Made by a program: the position numbers and the translations under genes
Assembly (NCBI RefSeq): GCF_009757775.1
Contig: NZ_RHLK01000024.1
Span: 1,658 to 37,524, forward strand
Direction of reading: 5' to 3'
DNA: 35,867 bases
Source: Paenibacillus lutrae
GTDB taxonomy: Bacteria; Bacillota; Bacilli; Paenibacillales; NBRC-103111
Part shown: piece by piece, positions 1-8,039 of the stretch
Position numbering within the stretch: the first letter of the stretch is position 1
Layout of the letters: each line of letters starts with the position of its first letter
The notes under the pieces: generated by a model
Told to the model about the DNA's origin: nothing
Database searches by the model: none
What the model saw: only the letters and a program-made list of their open reading frames with translations

Positions 1-545
1 AGAAAAGAGATTATTGGGCTGCAGAAGCTGAAAAATTGAGAAATCAAATGAGAAGATCGGGAATAGCTAATGATAATATTATGCAAAGCTCAGATGACAT
101 GCTCTCAAAAGAATTGGTTCTTTTAATCTCGAGACAAAACTCTCCCATACTACATGGTATGGAAGAAATTGTCGATGCTTCCTGGGATTATGTTGGTCAT
201 GGTGCTCCTGGTATCAAGTATTATGTTGCAGGTATTGCGAAAACGGGTGAAACTATTGGTAAATTTGGGACTCTAGTGAAAAATCCGAATCTAAAGGTCG
301 ATTGGGCAAAGTCAATGGGACACGCTGGGGAAAGAATGGCTGAAAGAGGTGCAACCCAATCGATGGTTAATTCTTATGTAGCTAATGGAAGGGTATTTTC
401 ACAAAATAATGGTAGCAAATATCTTTTCTTTTCTAGAGAGGGAGCCGCCGTCGTAGCAAAGGATGGTAAATTAATCACCGTTATACCTAAAACTAACTAT
501 GATGGTGGATATAGAGAACTTACAAAGATTTTATTTGGTAAATGA
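1..545 (+). CDS. Polymorphic-toxin C-terminal end (5' end outside window)
   Basis: The reading frame (codons from base 3) is already open at the left edge. The first visible residues, KRDYWAAEAEKL, resemble the linker before toxin domains in Rhs, LXG and related secreted polymorphic toxins, so I treat the gene as truncated by the window rather than starting at the TTG at 36. The last ~75 residues contain HAGERMAERGA, then a Gly-Asn turn and alternating short strands (KYLFFSREG, AAVVAKDGKLITVIPK). That is the layout of small DUF4258/BECR-fold nuclease domains, but the family assignment is inference. The stop overlaps the beginning of the next frame (ATGA), and a DUF1871-like gene follows at once, as expected of a toxin-immunity pair. 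The coding sequence is much more AT-rich than most of the window, which suggests acquisition. The delivery domain cannot be judged. Confidence 0.6.
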   Translation, partial: KRDYWAAEAEKLRNQMRRSGIANDNIMQSSDDMLSKELVLLISRQNSPILHGMEEIVDASWDYVGHGAPGIKYYVAGIAKTGETIGKFGTLVKNPNLKVDWAKSMGHAGERMAERGATQSMVNSYVANGRVFSQNNGSKYLFFSREGAAVVAKDGKLITVIPKTNYDGGYRELTKILFGK

Positions 546-556
546 GGAGGATAAAA

Positions 557-808
557 GTGGACAAAAATTTAAATGAAATTAAAGAAATAATTAATGAATG
601 GAATCCAATCAAAATTGAGCCATTACTTGATGATGAATATACAGTAGAAGTTCAGTTGATTAATGACTACCTTCAGAAACATGAAGACATTACATTCAGT
701 GATCTTGGTGAAAAAATAAACGATATCTTCGATAATAAGTTTAAAGGCTATTTTATTAAAACGGAAGAGTCATTTTATATTGCCAAAAAGATTTTAAAAA
801 CGAAGTAA
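557..808 (+). CDS. DUF1871-like probable immunity protein
   Basis: An 83-residue acidic, soluble protein. I place the start at GTG 557 because GAGGAGG at 544-550 lies six bases upstream. The in-frame ATG at 542 sits inside that Shine-Dalgarno sequence and overlaps the toxin stop. The opening (EIKEIINEWNPIKIEPLLDDEY) matches the DUF1871 pattern of an amphipathic helix, a W-[DN]-P-I motif and a D-E-Y motif. The rest is predicted helical. DUF1871-like proteins are small cytoplasmic proteins of little-known function. The position 11 bases after a toxin C-terminal domain suggests it neutralises that toxin. That role is inferred from context; family membership is moderately supported. A terminator follows, so the pair ends one transcription unit. 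Confidence 0.6.
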   Translation: MDKNLNEIKEIINEWNPIKIEPLLDDEYTVEVQLINDYLQKHEDITFSDLGEKINDIFDNKFKGYFIKTEESFYIAKKILKTK

Positions 809-914
809 ACATACCTAGACCGGATTCTTTTAGAAAAATTCATCTAGATGTGATGAGAATCTTTTTCCAGGACTTTGAGAAATATGTTTCTCTCAAAAAG
901 TTTAGTTTTCATTT

Positions 915-951
915 AAAAACCCACATTGTGATTTATATAATGTGGGTTTTT
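915..951 (+). terminator. Rho-independent terminator after the toxin-immunity pair
   Basis: An inverted repeat AAACCCACATT / AATGTGGGTTT with a short AT loop is followed by a T tract. It separates the immunity gene from the next promoter. Confidence 0.8.
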
Positions 952-954
952 ATC

Positions 955-983
955 TTGATTTAACAATGTTAAATGGTTATAGT
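955..983 (+). promoter_or_regulatory. Sigma-A-type promoter of the XRE regulator
   Basis: TTGATT (955-960) and TATAGT (978-983) are separated by 17 bp and lie about 30 bp before the regulator start. The spacer holds the first of two TTAAC-N3-GTTAA palindromes, which fits repression by steric block. Confidence 0.6.
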
Positions 984-1000
984 TAATTTAACAAAGTTAA
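960..1000. promoter_or_regulatory. Two TTAAC-N3-GTTAA palindromes, candidate autoregulatory operators
   Basis: TTAACAATGTTAA at 960-972 and TTAACAAAGTTAA at 988-1000 share identical arms and are centred 28 bp apart. The first lies between the -35 and -10 hexamers. The second lies just after the -10 and touches the ribosome binding site. A partial third copy (GTTAA-T-TTAAC, 982-992) overlaps them. Binding by the adjacent XRE protein is inferred. Confidence 0.55.
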
Positions 1001-1011
1001 GGAGTTGGGTT

Positions 1012-1626
1012 ATGTTTGGTCTTAAATACATTCTGGAAACCTATCATATGTCAAATACGGATTTAGCAAATAAGCTTGGGATTAATCGAGCCAATATTTC
1101 TATGTGGCTTAAAAACAAGGAGATTCCTGCTGTTCGTATCCAGGACTTGAAAAAAATCTTTCCTCAAATCCCTGATCCATTATTCAATAAAGAACTAAAA
1201 AAATCGGAACAATTATCTATCCAACAAATCTATTTTACGGTAACGGATCAGTTTGAGTCGGTTCGGTCTCAACATATTGATTCGGAAACCGGGAAAGAAA
1301 TATGGTTTACTGAAACGGTAAGTGAAAATGAGGGGCTTATCAGGTTTCTTGAACATGAACATGAAAAAGTGAGTTTACTCGAGAAATATGAAACGTTGAT
1401 TGAAGAAAATGACATGGGGAACAGTAGAATAAAATTGTTAGAGGAATTCGCTGATATTGTCCAAAAAAATGAATCGAGTTCATCTAAACTGCTGGACATG
1501 GTTTTTTACTATCTCCAAGATAAGCACAAATGGGATTTTGACCCTGTATTTTGGAATGTTGTGGAGCAAAGTGATACATACAAAGAATTTTACGCCTTTC
1601 TAGAAAAGCACAAATTCATCGGCTAA
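1012..1626 (+). CDS. XRE-family helix-turn-helix regulator
   Basis: A 204-residue protein. ATG 1012 is preferred because AAGGAG (999-1004) lies seven bases upstream; the longer frame from 973 lacks a ribosome site. Residues ~5-50 form a Cro/C1-type helix-turn-helix (MSNTDLANKLGINRANISMW is the recognition region). The rest is mostly charged helices, including a segment around EHEHEKVSLLEKYETLIEE that could form a coiled coil, and a C-terminal WDFDPVFWNVVEQ segment that I cannot assign. Similar long XRE proteins occur as phage or plasmid repressors and as abortive-infection regulators. The two palindromes over its own promoter suggest autoregulation. It lies in the AT-rich left block and could be part of a former mobile element. 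Confidence 0.75.
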   Translation: MFGLKYILETYHMSNTDLANKLGINRANISMWLKNKEIPAVRIQDLKKIFPQIPDPLFNKELKKSEQLSIQQIYFTVTDQFESVRSQHIDSETGKEIWFTETVSENEGLIRFLEHEHEKVSLLEKYETLIEENDMGNSRIKLLEEFADIVQKNESSSSKLLDMVFYYLQDKHKWDFDPVFWNVVEQSDTYKEFYAFLEKHKFIG

Positions 1627-1930
1627 TGTCCGTAAAAGTGGTGAACGTTAGCAAGTATTCTTATAACATGTCTAATTTGGTCTAAAATTTTAGAAGTGAA
1701 TAAATTCAAGGGGTAATTGAATGTTATAAGGCATTTGGAGACGGTAGTACTTAAAAACAAGAGCAGTTAGATTATTTTTTACATAAGCAAAAAGAGTTTT
1801 ATATATAAAAGAAAGTATAGGGCAATCGGATGGAGATACGTCCTAGCTCATTAGTTGAAGATTTAGAATGATCTTGTTGTACGTCGATTATAGATTGGAA
1901 GGCCCGGCATATCACAATCTAACGCTAAAA
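1627..1930. other. AT-rich non-coding stretch with a decayed reading frame
   Basis: No intact gene is visible. At 1761-1871 on the plus strand a single frame reads EQLDYFLHKQKEFYI, stop, KKV, stop, then GNRMEIRPSSLVEDLE and a stop. The composition is protein-like and the frame is broken by two stops. It may be the remnant of a gene near the toxin cluster, but I cannot name it. The rest of the interval shows no promoter or repeat that I trust. Confidence 0.3.
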
Positions 1931-1975
1931 CAACCCCGACCCAGATAAAACCTGGATCGGGGTTGCTCTCTTTTA
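1931..1975. terminator. Bidirectional terminator for the peptidase gene
   Basis: CAACCCCGA (1931-1939) pairs exactly with TCGGGGTTG (1957-1965), and CCAG/CTGG extends the inner stem. The minus-strand copy is followed by TTTTAG and lies just beyond the end of the leftward peptidase gene. The plus-strand copy is followed by a pyrimidine-rich run. Confidence 0.8.
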
Positions 1976-1988
1976 CCATAGAATAATC

Positions 1989-2813
1989 TTATTTAAAATT
2001 CACATGGAAGTGATCGTCATGATCGGCACGGATCACGATTTTGCTGCTGGTCAGTCCATGGTTCGTATAATAGAGAATGGAAGATATATTCGGATTGTCA
2101 ACAGCGAGCTGCAGGACTTTCTTCTGCTGGTCCACTGTTAACCCGGCGTTGCGGATATCCACGCCTTTGCCGTCTTGGTGGGTGCTATGTTCAGGTGTAT
2201 CGTCTCCATCGATGAGACTCCCATCGTTTATCTCTAGTTTTTTACTGTAGGTGGAGTAAAAGCCCTGGGCAAACGAATTTAATGTCGTCACAGAGCCGGA
2301 GGTAAGCCAGCTGTGATCCAGTTTATATGTGTTATCAGCGGAAAGACCGGTTGCGGTATCGTTATAGTTGATATAATAGCTAGTGTCTTTGATGCGGACA
2401 AATCCTTTAGGAGAGCTGCCGATGGCGGCATGCATGGCGTTCCGGCTTCCAGCTCCGTAAATGCCGTCTGCGGTAAGGCCTTTCACGTTCTGAAAGACGA
2501 TTAAATTATTCTTAGTGGCTTGATCGAAAGTGCCGTCCGTGCTCGTAATCGCAGCGACCCCGGTAAAATAGGAACTGTTGCTGCCGTAAGCTCTCCAGTC
2601 TTTGAGATTCTGCTTGAGCTTCGCGATTTGAGCATGAGTTTGTCCGAGTGAGTACGAGCCTTGATAGTTGGTGCCGTACTTCGTGTTGGAGGCGGCGGTT
2701 CCGACAGCGGCGACATTGTTATGTCCGGAAGCGGCGAAAGCGGATGTGGATAGCGCAGCTGCGAGAGCTCCTGTCACAATTACACTTGCCAGATATCTTT
2801 TTCTATTCTTCAT
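1989..2813 (-). CDS. Secreted peptidoglycan-binding LAS-type metallopeptidase
   Basis: A 274-residue exported protein. It has a Sec signal (KNRKRY, hydrophobic core, cleavage near AFA-A at residue ~27). A peptidoglycan-binding domain of the PG_binding_1 kind follows at ~60-130 (TFDQATKNNLIVFQN, GLTADGIYGAGSRNAM). The C-terminal catalytic domain has H212-x6-D219 (THQDGKGVD) and H268-x-H270 (DHFHV). These are the zinc ligands of the LAS group: M15 D,D- and L,D-carboxypeptidases and M74 MepA endopeptidases. It should therefore cut stem peptides or cross-links outside the membrane. The exact bond is not readable from sequence. The gene stands alone with its own terminator. Its leader begins far upstream in an AT-rich region. 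A role in cell-wall turnover or sporulation is inference. Confidence 0.8.
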   Translation of the reverse strand: MKNRKRYLASVIVTGALAAALSTSAFAASGHNNVAAVGTAASNTKYGTNYQGSYSLGQTHAQIAKLKQNLKDWRAYGSNSSYFTGVAAITSTDGTFDQATKNNLIVFQNVKGLTADGIYGAGSRNAMHAAIGSSPKGFVRIKDTSYYINYNDTATGLSADNTYKLDHSWLTSGSVTTLNSFAQGFYSTYSKKLEINDGSLIDGDDTPEHSTHQDGKGVDIRNAGLTVDQQKKVLQLAVDNPNISSILYYTNHGLTSSKIVIRADHDDHFHVNFK

Positions 2814-3204
2814 AAACGCATAACCTCCACATAAATAAGAGTTATCATACTATGAAATAGCAGATACTTATAAAACCTTAACATGGTATTTATGGAAAAT
2901 GAATAGCAAAATATAATAAGTTTAGTCGATTATAGTCGAATTGAGTTAAATAAATTTAAATAGCGCATGAAATGAGCCTAAGTGACAGAACATTTGAATA
3001 AGATCGGTTAATTGACACAGAAGCACCTGGAAGAAAATTATGTAATTTTTTTACATGCGAGATATATTATTTTTGGTGTATTAAAAGCATTACAATCGAT
3101 CTAACTTTCGTCTTGATCTTACCCGATTTAGAATCACATGCGATCTTCGAGAGTAAATTAATCGCGGAGTCTATTTGTCTATGTTTTCGGCAGGCAGGCA
3201 TATA
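2814..3204. promoter_or_regulatory. AT-rich intergenic region with tandem AGTCGA repeats near a TATAAT
   Basis: This is the upstream region of the leftward peptidase gene. On the minus strand TATAAT occurs at 2934-2929 but no convincing -35 stands 17 bp away. Overlapping it, AGTCGAT (2924-2930) and AGTCGAA (2934-2940) form a direct repeat with a 10-bp period, close to tandem 0A boxes (TGTCGAA). No gene is visible in the rest. Confidence 0.3.
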
Positions 3205-3242
3205 AAAAGCCCTCAGCGTCTCCAACTGGGAGGGGACTGAGG
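3205..3242 (-). terminator. Terminator of the Ugp-like operon
   Basis: CCTCAG (3211-3216) pairs with CTGAGG (3237-3242), with a G-C-rich inner stem. On the minus strand the hairpin is followed by GGCTTTTTAT. It lies 48 bp beyond the last gene of the leftward operon. Confidence 0.8.
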
Positions 3243-3290
3243 ACTAACTGTTCTATCGTGCACAATGATTAGATTGTTCAAGCTAACGCT

Positions 3291-4442
3291 CTACGGCCAC
3301 TTCACAATCTGAATCTTATCCACCGGGTAGGTCGATGAAGACCGGTACAAGTTCGCTCCGGACTCGAACAGGACGTACAGCTCATCCTTGACGGTGACGA
3401 GTCCTTCGGACATCGGCGGCGCTTCGAGCTTGCCTTTCTCGTTCTTGCTGTCGAGGAACCACAGAGGCACTTTGTCGGCTCCGATGGTGACGGTCTTATG
3501 CGGCTGCTCCGTCTTCATGCTGTTCGCATAGTGAAGCAGGGTGCTGGCATTGTTGCGGCCGTAAGACTGGCTGAGCAGGATGCCGTCCTTGCTGAATTCC
3601 ATACCCTGGATGGTATCCGGGATGGAGAGGATGGCATCCGGCGTCACCGGGCCTTTGGCCGAAGCGGTCTTGGCTGCCGGCAGCAGGTCGGTGGCCGGGT
3701 CCAGCTTGAACCCGGTGACCCAGGCTTTGTGCAGCTTCTCGTCACGGTTGTTCATGTGATGGCTGGGTTCTGTCGGATAATCCTTCACATAGGAGAACTC
3801 CCCGGACCAGATCATACCGTCCGCATAGGTGGCAAAGGATGAGCGGGTATCGGTCGCTACCGAGCCTGTGAAGGTAAGTTTTCCTTTGTCCGCTGCGGCA
3901 GCGATCTCTTCAATCGGCACGTAGAAAAGCGTGCTGTCCGAAGAAATCCACACATGCTTCTCGCTCACGGTTACGCCGCCGGCATGGCCGACGTAGGGCT
4001 TGGTCTCATTCTCGTACAGCTCCAGGGCTTTGACCATTTTGCCGGATGCGGCGTCGATGACGGTCAGCAGGCTGCTTTTGCCTTCTTTGCGGTAGTGGGA
4101 GACCAGAATCCAGTTCTTGTCTTTCACATAGCCGATTCCTTGCGGCACGTATTCTTGCAGAAGGGCTGGAACGACCGGTCCTTCTTTGCGCATGTCGAGG
4201 AAGGTTTTGAGTTCTTTCATTTCGACCTGGAACTTGATGCCTGCAGGTTCCTGTGTAATTTCTCCGCTTGCCTTGGCTTTGGCATCAGGCGAAGCGGAAG
4301 GGGCTGTTGTTGCTGCAGGCGCAGAAGAAGGTGCGCCGGCTTCTTTGCTGTCTCCGCATCCTGCTGCGGTTACAGCCAGCAGGCTTCCGATCATGGCGGC
4401 TGCCACTATTTTCAGGCCATGATTCCGTTGTTGTCTGCTCAT
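3291..4442 (-). CDS. Lipoprotein with beta-propeller-like repeats
   Basis: A 383-residue lipoprotein. The signal peptide ends in a lipobox (AAGC, Cys29), followed by a Ser/Ala/Pro/Thr-rich linker to about residue 65. The mature domain contains repeated strand patterns such as GIGYVKDKNWILVSHY, SLLTVIDAASGKMVKAL, HVWISSDSTLFYVP and ELYVLFESGANLY, typical of six- or seven-bladed propellers that bind rather than catalyse. I do not recognise a named family. It starts three bases after the glycerophosphodiesterase stop, so the two are probably translationally coupled. It may tether the phosphodiesterase or its substrate at the membrane surface. That role is inference. Confidence 0.65.
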   Translation of the reverse strand: MSRQQRNHGLKIVAAAMIGSLLAVTAAGCGDSKEAGAPSSAPAATTAPSASPDAKAKASGEITQEPAGIKFQVEMKELKTFLDMRKEGPVVPALLQEYVPQGIGYVKDKNWILVSHYRKEGKSSLLTVIDAASGKMVKALELYENETKPYVGHAGGVTVSEKHVWISSDSTLFYVPIEEIAAAADKGKLTFTGSVATDTRSSFATYADGMIWSGEFSYVKDYPTEPSHHMNNRDEKLHKAWVTGFKLDPATDLLPAAKTASAKGPVTPDAILSIPDTIQGMEFSKDGILLSQSYGRNNASTLLHYANSMKTEQPHKTVTIGADKVPLWFLDSKNEKGKLEAPPMSEGLVTVKDELYVLFESGANLYRSSSTYPVDKIQIVKWP

Positions 4443-4445
4443 GAA

Positions 4446-5183
4446 CTAGTTCCTCGCAATCAGAGCTTGGAGTCTGCCCGGGTAATCGGTGATAATGCCG
4501 TCCGCGCCGGATTTAAGCGCAAGCGCCATTTGTTCTTCCGTATTGACAGTCCAGACATAGACTTCAAGATTAGCTGCCTGCGCACGCTGAATATCTTCGG
4601 GATCGAGCTTGGCGCCATTGGGATGCAGGGAGAAGATATCCGTCCCGGCTGCTTCAGCGAGCTTCTCATGGTGCTGCAGACGCAGATTATAGAGGAGACC
4701 GACCTTGATTTGAGGGTCCAGTTCTTTGATGAGCTGAAGGCTTTTCCAGTCAAAAGATGAAATGACGACGGTGTCTACACGATTCGTTTTTCTTAATAAT
4801 TCGACGAGAACGGGCTCCAACTGTCCGTTATAGGAACCTTTGATTTCGATATTAATGATGATGTGCCCGGGGGTGATCGCAAACACTTCTTCGAGGAGAG
4901 GGAGGCGTTCGCCTGTGTAGGTCTCGCTGAACCAGGAGCCGGCGTCGAACGCTTTCAGTTCTTCTACGGTCATCTCGTTAACGGCACCTGTGCCGTCAGT
5001 CGTACGGTCAATCGTCGCATCGTGAATCACGACAATTTGTCCGTCTTTGGAGAGATGAACGTCCAGCTCGTAAGCTCCGCAGCCTTGCTCCAGACCGAGT
5101 TTAAAAGCGGCGAGTGTGTTCTCCGGTGCTTCTCCGGAAGCACCGCGATGTGCGATATTAAGAGGCTGTTTGGCTTGAGACAT
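4446..5183 (-). CDS. ugpQ: Glycerophosphodiester phosphodiesterase (UgpQ/GDPD)
   Basis: A 245-residue cytoplasmic enzyme of normal GDPD length. It hydrolyses deacylated phospholipids (glycerophosphodiesters) to glycerol-3-phosphate and an alcohol. The N-terminal HRGASGEAPENTLAAF motif supplies His12 and Arg13. The metal ligands Glu39 and Asp41 lie in YELDVHLSKDG, and the second catalytic histidine is His54 (VVIHD). The C-terminal block VYVWTVNTEEQM and ADGIITDYP completes the TIM barrel. There is no signal peptide. The start is backed by AAGGAGTGA nine bases upstream. Its place behind a UgpBAE-like importer suggests that imported glycerophosphodiesters are split inside the cell. The symbol follows that context. 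Confidence 0.88.
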   Translation of the reverse strand: MSQAKQPLNIAHRGASGEAPENTLAAFKLGLEQGCGAYELDVHLSKDGQIVVIHDATIDRTTDGTGAVNEMTVEELKAFDAGSWFSETYTGERLPLLEEVFAITPGHIIINIEIKGSYNGQLEPVLVELLRKTNRVDTVVISSFDWKSLQLIKELDPQIKVGLLYNLRLQHHEKLAEAAGTDIFSLHPNGAKLDPEDIQRAQAANLEVYVWTVNTEEQMALALKSGADGIITDYPGRLQALIARN

Positions 5184-5218
5184 AGAAGATTCACTCCTTA
5201 GGTGAGGTTAGTGGTTAA

Positions 5219-6214
5219 TTAGATCCCATCCGGAAGTACTTGGCCGAACTGGCGGATCATGGACTCCGCCATCAGCTTGTAGCCTTCGGCATCGGGATGA
5301 AGCTTATCCGGTAAATGGTGGTTATATTCCTGGCCGAATACATCGAGGCCGTCCACATAATACAGGCGGCTGTCGCCGTTCTCACGAAGTGTGCCAACGG
5401 CTTCACGGATGAGCAGCCTCATGCCTTCAAGGGTAAGTCCGACTTTGTTGGGCGCACTCTCGCGCTCCGACGCATAGATCGGGGACTGTACCACGATTGG
5501 AATGTCCGCATGCTTCTCCCGTACAATCTGTACGAAACCGATCAGCGCCGGCTGGAAAGTCCGCTCATTCAGGGAACCGCCGCCCATAATATTGACCCCG
5601 ACGCACAGGGAAATAAAATCCGCCGGCATGTCCCGGATCATCCGGGCGACCATCGGCTCCATGTGGCAGTTGGCCGAATAGCCGAGGTTGGTCCCGTGCC
5701 AGCCTTTGCGCTGCGCAACGATTGCCGGCCAAGTCTGTGAAGGGCTGGCCGCCGCTTCGCACTGGGTGATGGAGCTGCCGTAGGCGATCCAGCGCGGACG
5801 CTTGTCGTCCGGGACGGAGTAGGTGGCATCCGTGCCGAGCTCCAGATGACGCACGGTAACCGGGTGTCTCTGGGACAAGAACAGCTCGATCGACTTCTCG
5901 CCTTCGGGCAGCCCTTCGAACCGGTACACGCTTTCACCGGGTGCCAGTACCGCTGTCGCGAACAGCTCGCCGTCAATGACGCAGTCCATCAGCCGCTCGG
6001 CATCCATGGGTTCTACTTCTACGGCTGCAGAGCGGGTGTCGCTTGCGAATCGGATCCGCACCCCTGCCGGCACTCCGGCTTTGCCGTTAATGGCATCCGG
6101 CATGAAGAGGGTCCGCTGCGCATGGGGAATGCGCCACGGCTTAGAGCCGTCAACCTGGGATTCCAGACTGACGGCTCCATCGAAACAAAGTTCGTTCGCA
6201 TGTATTTTATGCAT
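5219..6214 (-). CDS. SGNH/GDSL-family esterase
   Basis: About 331 residues from the ATG at 6214. An ATG three codons upstream abuts the GGAAGG ribosome site, so the second ATG, nine bases away, is more likely. Residues ~1-130 form a beta-rich accessory domain (RFASDTRSAAVEVEP, ELFLSQRHPVTVRHLEL). The hydrolase domain follows, with the nucleophile in YGSSITQC (block I), GVNI as a degenerate block III, and DKLHPDAEGY carrying the Asp and His of block V. This is the Lipase_GDSL_3 layout seen in esterases that deacylate sugars or lipids. There is no signal peptide, so a cytoplasmic substrate is likely. Between permease and phosphodiesterase genes, it could trim an acyl or acetyl group from the imported compound (inference). 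Confidence 0.75.
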   Translation of the reverse strand: MHKIHANELCFDGAVSLESQVDGSKPWRIPHAQRTLFMPDAINGKAGVPAGVRIRFASDTRSAAVEVEPMDAERLMDCVIDGELFATAVLAPGESVYRFEGLPEGEKSIELFLSQRHPVTVRHLELGTDATYSVPDDKRPRWIAYGSSITQCEAAASPSQTWPAIVAQRKGWHGTNLGYSANCHMEPMVARMIRDMPADFISLCVGVNIMGGGSLNERTFQPALIGFVQIVREKHADIPIVVQSPIYASERESAPNKVGLTLEGMRLLIREAVGTLRENGDSRLYYVDGLDVFGQEYNHHLPDKLHPDAEGYKLMAESMIRQFGQVLPDGI

Positions 6215-6241
6215 CGTGATCATCCTTCCGATGGCCTATCA

Positions 6242-7072
6242 TTACTTGAATGTCGAGTTAGACATGGCCGTAACGATATGTTTTTGGGCAAAGATGAAGA
6301 TAATTACTATGGGTAGAATAATCATCATGCTCGCTGCCATAATCAGGTGGAAGTTAAGCGCCTCGTCCCCGGCAACGGAATCTCTCATCATGGCAATACC
6401 TACAGTAAGGACGCGCATGTTGTTCGTGTTGGTCATGATGAGCGGCCAGAAGTAAGAGTTCCAGCTGCTGATAAAGCTCAAGATTCCCATGGTGGCGATC
6501 GTCGGGAAAGCCATAGGGGTTAAGATACGGTAGAGCACCTGCATACGGCTCGCGCCGTCCACTTTAGCCGCTTCGATGACGTCATTGTTAATGGACTTAA
6601 ACGTCTGACGCAGCAGGAAAATCGAATAAGCGGATGCCGCATGCGGAATGATCAGCGCGTAGAAGCTGTTGATCCAGCCCAGATTCGACATCATCACGTA
6701 TACCGGTACGAAAGTAACCTGATCCGGTACGATGAGTGCTGCGAGTACAAGCAGGAAGAGTTTCTCTCTTCCAGGGAAATTACCTTTTGCGAACGCGTAA
6801 GCGGCCATAATACCCAGGTTGATCTGCAGAAACAGGATACCGGCTGTCTGAATGACCGTATTAATCGCATATCGGCCAAATGGCGCAGCATTAAACGCAT
6901 CCACGTAGTTGCCCCACATAAATTTATCCGGCCAGAACGTAGGCATGGCTAGCCTTAATTCGCTTGAGGTTTTGAGCGACGTAATGAACATCCAGTAGAC
7001 CGGAAAAACCATGATGAGGGTTACCAGGATCGCTGCGATGATTCTAATGGTTTTCCAAACCGGTTTTGACAT
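6242..7072 (-). CDS. ABC sugar/glycerophosphate permease, MalG/UgpE type
   Basis: A 276-residue inner-membrane permease with about six transmembrane helices, starting with IRIIAAILVTLIMVFPVYW. The EAA loop reads EAAKVDGASRMQVLYRILTP at about residue 180 and is the docking site for the ATPase. Length and C-terminus fit the MalG/UgpE half of CUT1 importers. It starts nine bases after the partner permease gene. No ATP-binding gene is present in the operon, so a shared MsmX-type ATPase encoded elsewhere probably powers it, as in Bacillus CUT1 systems. Confidence 0.85.
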   Translation of the reverse strand: MSKPVWKTIRIIAAILVTLIMVFPVYWMFITSLKTSSELRLAMPTFWPDKFMWGNYVDAFNAAPFGRYAINTVIQTAGILFLQINLGIMAAYAFAKGNFPGREKLFLLVLAALIVPDQVTFVPVYVMMSNLGWINSFYALIIPHAASAYSIFLLRQTFKSINNDVIEAAKVDGASRMQVLYRILTPMAFPTIATMGILSFISSWNSYFWPLIMTNTNNMRVLTVGIAMMRDSVAGDEALNFHLIMAASMMIILPIVIIFIFAQKHIVTAMSNSTFK

Positions 7073-7081
7073 CAGACGAAC

Positions 7082-8014
7082 CTACCCTTCATAGTGAACT
7101 TTCTTCCTGGACACCAGCATCTGAACGGCAGTCAGAGCAATGATGATGAAGAAGAAGATAATGACTAATGCGGAAGCCCGGCCTGTCCGGAAGTTCACGA
7201 ATGCCATCTCGTAAATCCAATAAACAATCGCTTTCGTCGAGTCGAGCGGGCCGCCGTTGGTCATAATGTCTACGGATTGGAATACCTGCATCGAAGAAAT
7301 AAAGTTCGTGATAACCAGGAACAAAGTCGTCGGCGACAGCAATGGAAGCGTAATGTGCAGGAACTGCCAGAACTTATTCGCTCCATCCAGGCTGGATGCC
7401 TCATAGTACTCAAGTGGAATACTGCGGAGACCCGCGATGAAGATCAGCATAGCGAAGCCGATTCCTTTCCAGATGGATACGGCAAGCAGTGTCCAGATCG
7501 CCGTATCCGGGTCCTGCAGCCAGTTGATTGGCGCAATACCGAATAGGCCCGTGATTTTGTTCAGCAAACCGTACTGGTTGTTGAAGATCCACAAGAAGAT
7601 CATGGATGCGATAACCATGGAAATGTAGTACGGCATAAAGATAGCGGAACGCATAAAGTTGAAGAGTTTGGTAGATTTGTTAAGCAGCAGGGCAAGTCCG
7701 AGGCCCAGAGCCAGGGTAAGGAATACGTCCAGGACCGTATAGGTGAACGTAATACGCAGTACCTTGTAGAACAAAGGATCGCTCAGCAGCTTGTCGTAGT
7801 TCTCCAAACCGATGAATTTCTTCACCGGTTTGGTCATGTTCCAGTTCGTAAAGCTGATATAGAATGAAAAGAGCAGCGGATAGTAAATGAATACGCCTAG
7901 TACTAACAGGGCAGGAGCTGCGAATGCAAAATCTTTCAGACTTTCCATTCTGCGGCTTGGGCCTTTTCTCTTAGACGTCTTTGGATCAGTGACGGCAGTG
8001 GATGCCTGATTCAT
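7082..8014 (-). CDS. ABC sugar/glycerophosphate permease, MalF/UgpA type
   Basis: A 310-residue permease. A short charged N-terminus (TSKRKGPSRRMESLKDF) is followed by six transmembrane helices. The EAA-like loop is EASSLDGANKFWQFLHITLP. Length and the absence of a large periplasmic insertion match UgpA rather than enteric MalF. It follows the binding-protein gene by 25 bases, with a purine-rich ribosome site in the gap. It should form a heterodimer with the next gene's product. The substrate is inferred from the linked phosphodiesterase and could also be an oligosaccharide. Confidence 0.85.
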   Translation of the reverse strand: MNQASTAVTDPKTSKRKGPSRRMESLKDFAFAAPALLVLGVFIYYPLLFSFYISFTNWNMTKPVKKFIGLENYDKLLSDPLFYKVLRITFTYTVLDVFLTLALGLGLALLLNKSTKLFNFMRSAIFMPYYISMVIASMIFLWIFNNQYGLLNKITGLFGIAPINWLQDPDTAIWTLLAVSIWKGIGFAMLIFIAGLRSIPLEYYEASSLDGANKFWQFLHITLPLLSPTTLFLVITNFISSMQVFQSVDIMTNGGPLDSTKAIVYWIYEMAFVNFRTGRASALVIIFFFIIIALTAVQMLVSRKKVHYEG

Positions 8015-8039
8015 TCTCGTTCCTCACTTCCTTTATTGA

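Noticed and set aside
4863-6455. Several plus-strand frames over the Ugp-like operon
   Set aside because: They lie antisense to genes with clear GDPD, SGNH and permease motifs and lack ribosome sites.
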